From Viscum album (lineage: Eukaryota > Streptophyta > Magnoliopsida > Santalales > Viscaceae): a stretch of 64,000 nt of DNA. Shown here piece by piece: positions 57,236 to 64,000 of the stretch. The notes under the pieces are model-generated. The model searched no databases. It was given only the letters and a program-made list of their open reading frames with translations, and was not told where the DNA came from. Numbering within the stretch: the first letter of the stretch is position 1; the number at the start of each line of letters is the position of its first letter. The stretch lies in contig OY728119.1 of NCBI GenBank assembly GCA_963277665.1, forward strand, positions 314,608,206-314,672,205. Direction: 5' to 3'. Position numbers and translations under genes: made by a program.

Positions 57236-59860
57236 ATCCCATATAGGTGTTTATCTTGTTTTCATTATCTACCTCACCACTATCCTTATTACATTATTAA
57301 AAAAATTATCTTAAATATATTTTTATGTTTTAATTATAATGGTTTCACCTACATTTACACACAATTCCATCCAATGGGTATTGAATATACTATTTATGTG
57401 TGTGGAAAACTAATTCCTCACGAAATAATGATTGTTCATTTTTTTCTTTACGACCTTTCATGGTTGGAAGTTATGAAGGAAAATATATTTATATATTACA
57501 TATATGATACCTATTATATATTTATGCTTCTATAATTATTTTACAACACATATCTTTTGACTTTAACTTTTGTATAAATATGATAACATCGTTTGGGGAC
57601 GTGGGAACTACTACATCCTCAAAGTGATGTGATTCATTCACAATATACATGGAATGTTTTAAGAATGGGTTTAGTGAAATTATTTGATATATATGATATA
57701 ATAATGCTTCTATAATAATTATATATATATATACATTTATTTCATTTATTTATTTTCATTCAATACAATTATAAAATGGAAACTGTGTTCATGAGTACAT
57801 ACGGACTACCATCTCCAGGAACATTGTATTTCATTTCATAGTTATATATTATATAGACTATTATAAAAAAATTATTCTGAATATAAATTATATTTATATC
57901 ATGTTTTACTTTATATAAATTATGATATAATTGTAATGAAAAAAGATATAACAAATTAAGACACATGTGAAAAACAAAGTGGATCTTACCCGAACTCAAA
58001 CCTTAACATGGAATTATTAATTAGCATGTAATATAAATTCATAATAAAATAATTTATTATTGTGTATATAATAATATTTTTATTTAAAATATATATAACA
58101 AACCAAAATTTGTTAAATAGTAATCTTGTAAATGTACGATGAGAGTTAAGACATAAATTAAGGGAATTCGATCTCACTTTTTATATTCATGATATAAATG
58201 TCATGTTCACCACTCTTTTATTTTGTGTGTTATATATAATTGAGGTTAATGTATTCTATTATGATAATAATTAAATTTATGGGTATTTTCATTTCCATTT
58301 TATAATTTTTCTTTCATGGGTTTAATGGTCAAAAGTTACCAAATCGGTAAAGTAATTTGGTCCCAATTTGCATTCTTTGAGACAAATGTTTTTTATGTAT
58401 CTATGATATTTTACAAGGTGTATATGATTCAAAATGACATGTTATATATTGAATAAAATTATTTATCTTGATATTTTAGGCTCTATTTAATTTCATTTTC
58501 TTACATGGGGAGAACGATTAAAAGTTTCTAAGTGGTACGGGCTTATTAAAACAATATCATAATTTATCAATATTGTTTATAAATATTCTTTCATTGATGA
58601 AATATTATGATCCAAATCTCAAGAACTATCATGATTTTTCTTAACGTATGTTTATTCATGTTATATCAATGTAATGGTTCCTATTTCCCACTCATTTGTA
58701 CTTAATATTATCAAGAATGTTTTTTCAAGAAAGTCTGATTTACCTCTCTCTTCACTTAGAAATCTATGTTCCTTCAAAACCATGATTACTAATATGTTTA
58801 TTATAAAATTATATTTTCTCATATAATATTTAAAATAAATTTTTCCATGTTTTTACTTTTGAACAAATGTGTTTTTAAAAAATTAATATTCTTATCACTG
58901 TCTGGTTTAGGTGCTTTTCTAACCATTTTACTGTGAAAAGGAAATAATCATCATGTACCAAGTTACCCAAAAACATTATCGACAATCTCCTGAATCTTAC
59001 TTTATAATATTAAAAAAATTATTCTTTGAAATAGATTTCTTTTTCTAATATTTGTGATATTTATTGTTTTTGTATTAGATATCAATGAAAAATATTTTAT
59101 GGTTATCAATGTTTCCATTAAATTATTTCAAATATATTTTTAAAGAAAAGTATTTTAAAAACTATTTAACTTTAAAATAGTTATTTTAATCACTTTCAAG
59201 ATTTTTTATAAATTTTAATTTATTTTCAATGAAATGGTTATCAATATCCATTCATGTCGTATTTATATTTTTTCAAATAAAATTATTTACAAAGTGTTAT
59301 AAAAGCATCCCTTATAAATTTTTGATGTTTATTTTCATGAAAATTGTTCTAAAGTATTTATGTTTTAAAAATAAATTTTCAAGAAAAAAGTATAATTTCC
59401 TCAGTAATATTTTTAAAAATATTTTTAACCATAATTTTACATCTAAGATGAAATTTATTTTTGTTAATCATTCCCTTATGGGAAATAATCTAACATTTTC
59501 CTTCATATTTTTTCTTGAATGGATTATGTTTTGGGGGAATGATTTTCATGACACCCATTACTCTTCCAGAGACAATATTCCTTTGAAACCAACATATTTT
59601 CATGGGTAGTGCATTAATTAAATGATTAAGAAACGAATCTGTTTTTTGTAGGTTCTGATGTGATTAAATGATAATGATACTTATATAATTTTCGAGTTTA
59701 TGAATTAATTTTTACAAAACTCGTCTCTTTTAATGATTCATGATATGATGAATATTTTGTTATCTTTTGGAGCATGTATATATAATATTATTATATTTCA
59801 AGTTGAATCTATATCTCCCTCTAATAAATTGGGTAATGATAAGTCGTATATGAGATCAAA
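57236..59860 (+). other. Middle of the 5' LTR of D, AT-rich, no gene
   Basis: Short open frames (57,203-57,535 and 59,229-59,609) have extreme AT-driven composition (Ile, Phe, Tyr, Lys) and no motif. No match to the 3' LTR could be seen, so part of it may be inserted DNA. Confidence 0.45.
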
Positions 59861-59863
59861 GGG

Positions 59864-60200
59864 TGCATGTGTCGTATCCCATTACTAAAAACAAGAAGGT
59901 ACATGGGTTGTATCCCACAACTAAAATTAAGAGGGAACACAGGTTATAGACCATGTATGGAAACAATAAGGTACATGGGTTGTAGCCCAAAGATTAAAGT
60001 AATATGGCACACATGTTATATCCTACTGCTCAAACAAATAATGTACATGGGTTGTATCCCAATCCTTAAAGTAAGAGGGAACATGAGTTTTAGCCTAAGA
60101 ATGAGAGTAAGTGGGAATATATGTTGTAGCACAAGCCTAAAAGTAGGAGGGTATAAGGGTTTTTATCCTAAGTCCAAAGTAGTTACATGGGTTATACCCA
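59864..60200 (+). repeat. 36-bp tandem array, ten units
   Basis: Units begin at about 59,864, 59,899, 59,936, 59,971, 60,007, 60,043, 60,079, 60,115, 60,151 and 60,182. The consensus is near GTACATGGGTTGTATCCCAA followed by an A/G-rich half. The period is 36, so one frame stays open for 116 codons (59,867-60,217) with a 12-residue periodic reading. I regard that as a by-product. It lies about 530-860 bp before the proposed LTR end, where C has two 36-bp units. Confidence 0.9.
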
Positions 60201-60727
60201 ATCTTAACTTGTTATAATGATCGTGGTAGTTATCCTTGACATAAGAGTTTCTATTATTTTGTCTATTCAACAAATTATTTGTCTTGTTCCGTAGTAATTA
60301 TTTCATAGATTATGTTTTTTTTCTTTATGTTTCATGTCTTATGAGTTACCAATATTAATTCCATGATTCAAGGTAATGATTTTATTTGATTCAGGGTATG
60401 ATCTTATAATTTTATGGTCACATTATTAAACCCCTATATTCATGTTTACGCATACATGTATTCCTTATTTACCCCTACTAAGAATTTGAGCTCACCCCTT
60501 TTTGTGTTTCCATTCCCTAGTTATGAATATATTTATTAAGTATATTGTGTATAAGAAGGATTATAGTCATGAATAACCTAGTGGGAGATAATATAGTTAA
60601 CTTTTGTATTTGTGTTTATGTTTCCATGTTTCCAAAGCCACCACAATAATACGGTCTTTGGGCATCTATTTGTATTATTTGTTTATGTATTCCCCAATAT
60701 TTTAGTAATCTTATGGTTTTGTCAACA

Positions 60728-62796
60728 TTTTTAAATGAGGATGAGAAAGTTATAGAGAGATACCTAGGTATATTTCTAAGTATATTTCTTGGAATGTCTA
60801 TAAGGATATGTATAAGGATGAGTTAATGTTTAGGAAATTGTCCTAGAATTTTGGTAAAGGATGGAGAAAGTGTTTTCCTAGAAATATATCCTTGACTTGA
60901 TACTAAAAGTGGATGATTATTGGGTATTGATGTTCCTAGGGGTAGTGACATTGATAAGCTGTGTTGGGACAGAGTCGGCATAACCTTGTACTCAATAATG
61001 AGCCTTGCTGCATAGCAGGTTCGATACTCTCGAGTTGTATGCCATGGAAATTCATAGATTTTGTATGTACAATAATGATAGATTTGAATAGAATATTCCA
61101 TTTAATGACCTTTTAGAAATGGAAGGTGTCATTGATTATTAATAGAGATTCATGATTTAAACACAAACTAAGTAATTGTTCTGGATAATGTGGATCTCTT
61201 CTATGATATGTGTTTCTCACCCTGTTCTTTCTAGTTTTAGCCAATTGAGATAATTAAAATGAAGATGTTTACCATTAAATTTCTCAGATGTGTAAAGACT
61301 GGAATTATGAAAATCTATTTCCAAAGTGAGAATCTTAAAAATCTAATCAAGAAGGTGGTATGAGTATTTGTTATAGTTCTAAAGATAAGGACACCACAAA
61401 TGAAATGATATATGTATGTGTTTTTATTCAAGTATTGTTTACATTAAGAAAAAAAATCATTACTAAATTGATGTTGAGGAAGCGTAGGATATGATTCATA
61501 TTTCATATTCTAGGAATGTGTTATTAAGGAATATTTTGATGAATCATGAGTAATTGTTTATGAATAATGTTGGATGAATGAAGTATTTATGTTTTGGAAT
61601 TCAAATATTATGTTATAACAATAATGAAATATATAAGTATTTTTAGTATATATTTTCATTAAGGATTGAAAAGGATATGTGGAAGGATGATGAAGACTTA
61701 CAAAAGTGAAATTTTTATTAAGGGAAGTTAACCCTTAAGGTGATCAAGATATTCAGAAAATTGTTTTTTAAATTGGATAAAGTGATGATTGATTTGGATA
61801 AAGTATATTGTATAGAACTAACTTTATGAGATATGATTATTTATTTGTTGTGAATGTGGTATATGTCATCATTTTGGAATTTTAAACTTTATTTGATTGA
61901 TCGAATATATATAGTATCATTTTCAATATGAAAGCATGCATGCCTTCAGAATGGATTTATGGAAAATTAGGTTATTTAAATCTTTAGATAGGATTTCCAA
62001 TGAGTGTATTCACATTTTTGGAATGTGACAACCAAGAGATACATTGTGATATATGTGGGATCAATGATACACTAATTTTATGACATTATTTCAAAAAATT
62101 TCGATTTTCATATTTTTAAGGGTTATAAGGATAACCATTTATGGAATGATTATGTTATACTTTAGATGAAGTTTGTCAGATTAAAGTATTATCTAACCAC
62201 ATTAGGATTTATGAATATTGGAAAAACTGTTTCGTCAAATTTTTGTTAATGATAAATGATGACATATGTGATGTCATATCAGGGAAATCATGATGTATTA
62301 GTTCTTTAAGAATGAAGAACTAACCTTTTTATAGAAAGAGGTGAAGTGGATTGATGAACAACAAATGGTTGGGTTTCCAGAATCATGGAATTATATATAT
62401 TCAAGAAATTTATTCAACCTTATGAAAAAGATATAGAAATAAAATGTTGTCCAAGTAAATTAATTTTTGTTGAATAGATAGCCTTTTAAATCATAATTGA
62501 TTTATTTCTTTTAGGCCCTTATAATTCCATTTATCATTCCCTTTTTTGGTGATTTTTGACCTGAATGACTCCATACAAATATTTATTCTTTTCTTATATA
62601 TCCAATATTCACTCCCAACCTATGTTCTCATATATAGACACCAAGTTATGAGTTACTTTGGGTAGCCATTACAGTTCCAACATTATATTTTTAAATAATT
62701 TTTTATAATTTTTTATGATGTGGCTTTATAGGAAAGGAAATCTCAATTATTAAACCATTAATAACCAAAATGACTTTTGAGTGTTATATTCATTTT
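60728..62796 (+). other. Interior of element D
   Basis: About 2.1 kb without a long ORF. At 60,930-61,045 it carries a leader block shared with C (CCTAGGGGTA, GACAGAGTCGGCATAAC, GAGCCTTGCTGCA). At about 61,846-61,890 a reading CCECGICHH resembles a decayed CCHC knuckle of gag. No pol motif was found. Confidence 0.6.
61846..61890 (+). pseudogene. Possible gag zinc-knuckle relic of element D
   Basis: Plus strand reads C-C-E-C-G-I-C-H-H, which fits C-x2-C-x4-H; the final Cys position reads Asn. The distance from the leader is comparable with element C. Short, so uncertain. Confidence 0.35.
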
Positions 62797-62810
62797 AAGG
62801 GGGGGTAGAA
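62796..62810 (+). other. Polypurine tract of element D
   Basis: TAAGGGGGGGTAGAA immediately before TGCTACACCCTGAG, the start of the 3' LTR. Position and composition match the role. Confidence 0.75.
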
Positions 62811-64000
62811 TGCTACACCCTGAGTTTTTATGGACATTTTCCCTCTCTATGGAAATAATTTTCATTAGTTAATTTAATTTAATTAATTCAAATGTTCTTT
62901 TCACATAGAACTTAATTGTGGTGTTTTACACAAAACATTATCTTTTCTAACATTACAAACAACACAGTGTTTCTAATTAACATCATCTCATTGGTATAAT
63001 TATTTAAAAAAGGCAGTTATAACCTATAAATTTAAATTTGTAATATAAATAGTAATAAATACATATAAATTTTTTATAAATTTTTTATATAAATAAAACA
63101 TATTGATAATAAAAAAAATAATTTTTTTAATATCATTATAAATTTAAAAATATTATTTTGTCAAGTGAACTGAATTTCACATCCTTCATTGAGAAATAAA
63201 TAAAAATAATTTTATAAAATATTATAAAATTAAATTGATAAAATAAAATTCATTTTTTAATTTGAGTTTTTGAAATTATCTTATGGTTAAATATTGTTAT
63301 TTTCTAACAAAGGTCATTTCTGGATGAATTAGGGAAAATACATAATTTTAATTCAAAATTGCGTCTTCAAATAATTTATTTAAATAGTCTAATTATATTT
63401 TTATTTGTTTTTAAATTATAATTAGATAAAATATAAAACATATTATTCAAATTTAGTTCATTTTAACCAATTTCACATTTAAATTGGAAATAAAACTTTA
63501 GCACACTTTTTATCGTTTTTAATTTAAAACATGTAGTTTCGTCCCTTTTACAGGATTAATGATAAATTAATTATGGTCAATTATGAGATTTTAAATTGTA
63601 AAAATGTACTACATATTTGTAATAAGAATAATTTATAATTTATAATAGTTTAAACCTAGATTTTGAACAAATATATTAGTTAATTTAGTTAAAAGTAATA
63701 ATAATAATTAAGGTAAAATTAAGATTAACATGTGATTAAACATTAAATTTAAGGGCCCGAATGACCAACCCACTGGTTGAGAACCCATTTTATGGCATTA
63801 ATTCGTCCATAAAACTTAAATTATTTATTTAGGGTATTATTTTATGTATATATTAAGTAAAAATGTGGTTACACATAACTGAATTTCCAAAATTTCAGGT
63901 CTCTCTCCTCTCTTCCAAATAAAAGGACACCACTTATCCCTTTCTTCACACCTATTAAACAACATAGTTTCGAGTATTTTCTAGCCAGTACCCTCTAAAA
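62811..64000 (+). mobile_element. 3' LTR of element D (truncated by the window end)
   Basis: Starts TGCTACACCCTGAG (drifted from TGTAACACCC) and aligns with 56,503-57,235. Continues to the window end with a TATA-like region at 63,917. Confidence 0.75.
63917..63930 (+). promoter_or_regulatory. TATA-like box in 3' LTR of element D
   Basis: AAATAAAAGGACAC, preceded by a CT-rich run (CTCTCTCCTCTCTTCC). It matches TTATAAAAGGACAC of element C, so it marks the LTR promoter region, about 1.1 kb from the LTR start. Confidence 0.5.

Larger units (their letters stand above)
56503..60727 (+). mobile_element. 5' LTR of element D
   Basis: Starts TGTAACACCCTAAGCTTTTA. Bases 56,503 to about 57,235 align with 62,811 to about 63,545 in the 3' LTR (for example GACAGTTATAACCTA, ACATATTGATAATAAAA, GATGAATAGGGAAAATA). 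Beyond that no match is seen, so an insertion, deletion or rearrangement lies near 57,235. The end is inferred at TGTCAACA (60,727) by comparison with C, where the GAGCTCACCCC block lies about 255 bp before the LTR end. Confidence 0.6.
56503..64000 (+). mobile_element. Element D: second gag-only-type LTR retrotransposon (3' end outside window)
   Basis: Plus-strand element with a 5' LTR (56,503 to about 60,727), an interior of about 2.1 kb, a polypurine tract and a 3' LTR starting at 62,811. It shares with C the LTR terminus, the position of a 36-bp repeat, the GAGCTCACCCC block, the leader block, the TATA context and the lack of pol. So it belongs to the same structural class but is more decayed. 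Confidence 0.7.

Noticed and set aside
57203..59609. Plus-strand ORFs of 110 and 126 codons
   Set aside because: Composition is dominated by Ile, Phe, Tyr, Lys and Asn, as expected from AT-rich DNA, and no motif is visible. They lie inside an LTR.
59867..60217. 116-codon plus-strand ORF with Cys-rich repeats
   Set aside because: It is exactly the 36-bp tandem array read in one frame; the multiple-of-three period keeps it open. No domain or start context supports a protein.
1..64000. Host genes, tRNA, rRNA, CRISPR arrays or bacterial or viral defence systems
   Set aside because: None supported: no intact non-retroelement ORF, no spaced palindromic repeat with unique spacers, and no cloverleaf apart from the SINE-like boxes at 50.1 kb.

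Overview
The window looks like intergenic repeat DNA from a seed plant with a large genome. No host gene, tRNA, rRNA, CRISPR array or bacterial feature could be supported. Everything recognisable comes from LTR retrotransposons of the Ty3/gypsy superfamily, in layers of different age and base composition. The host species cannot be named from the sequence.

Region 1 (1 to about 30,711) holds two large minus-strand elements of the Tat/Ogre type, called A (internal part 3,883 to about 13,900) and B (about 17,905 to 28,450). In element orientation both show a conserved extra ORF upstream of gag, then gag, protease, reverse transcriptase, RNase H, a second (archaeal-type) RNase H and integrase. 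Three long LTR-like blocks (1-3,882; about 13,900-17,905; about 28,450-30,711) surround and separate them, so the layout is LTR-A-LTR-B-LTR. A is GC-rich and CpG-rich; B is a clearly AT-richer relative. Both are broken by stops and frameshifts. The LTR blocks are packed with tandem arrays (periods about 30, 47, 57, 70, 94 and 124 bp) and with a recurrent 40-bp imperfect hairpin whose inner arms change sequence between copies but usually stay complementary.

Region 2 (30,712-45,544) is very AT-rich. It holds decayed plus-strand fragments of a chromovirus of the Del/Tekay type: an integrase C-terminus at about 32,160-32,380, RT/RNase H at about 33,735-34,290 and an integrase core trace at about 34,880-34,960. 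The rest shows no genes.

Region 3 (45,545-55,867) is a complete element C on the minus strand. It has two LTRs of about 4.0 kb starting TGTAACACC and ending GGTGTTACA, a CCACT target-site duplication, a Met-tRNA primer site, a polypurine tract, and only a 2.3-kb interior with gag zinc knuckles. It is therefore a non-autonomous, gag-only element.

Region 4 (56,503 to the window end) is a related plus-strand element D: a 5' LTR with a ten-unit 36-bp array, a roughly 2.1-kb interior that shares a leader block with C, a polypurine tract, and a 3' LTR that runs off the window. C and D look like one gag-only structural class, dependent on enzymes from full-length relatives such as those whose relics lie in region 2.
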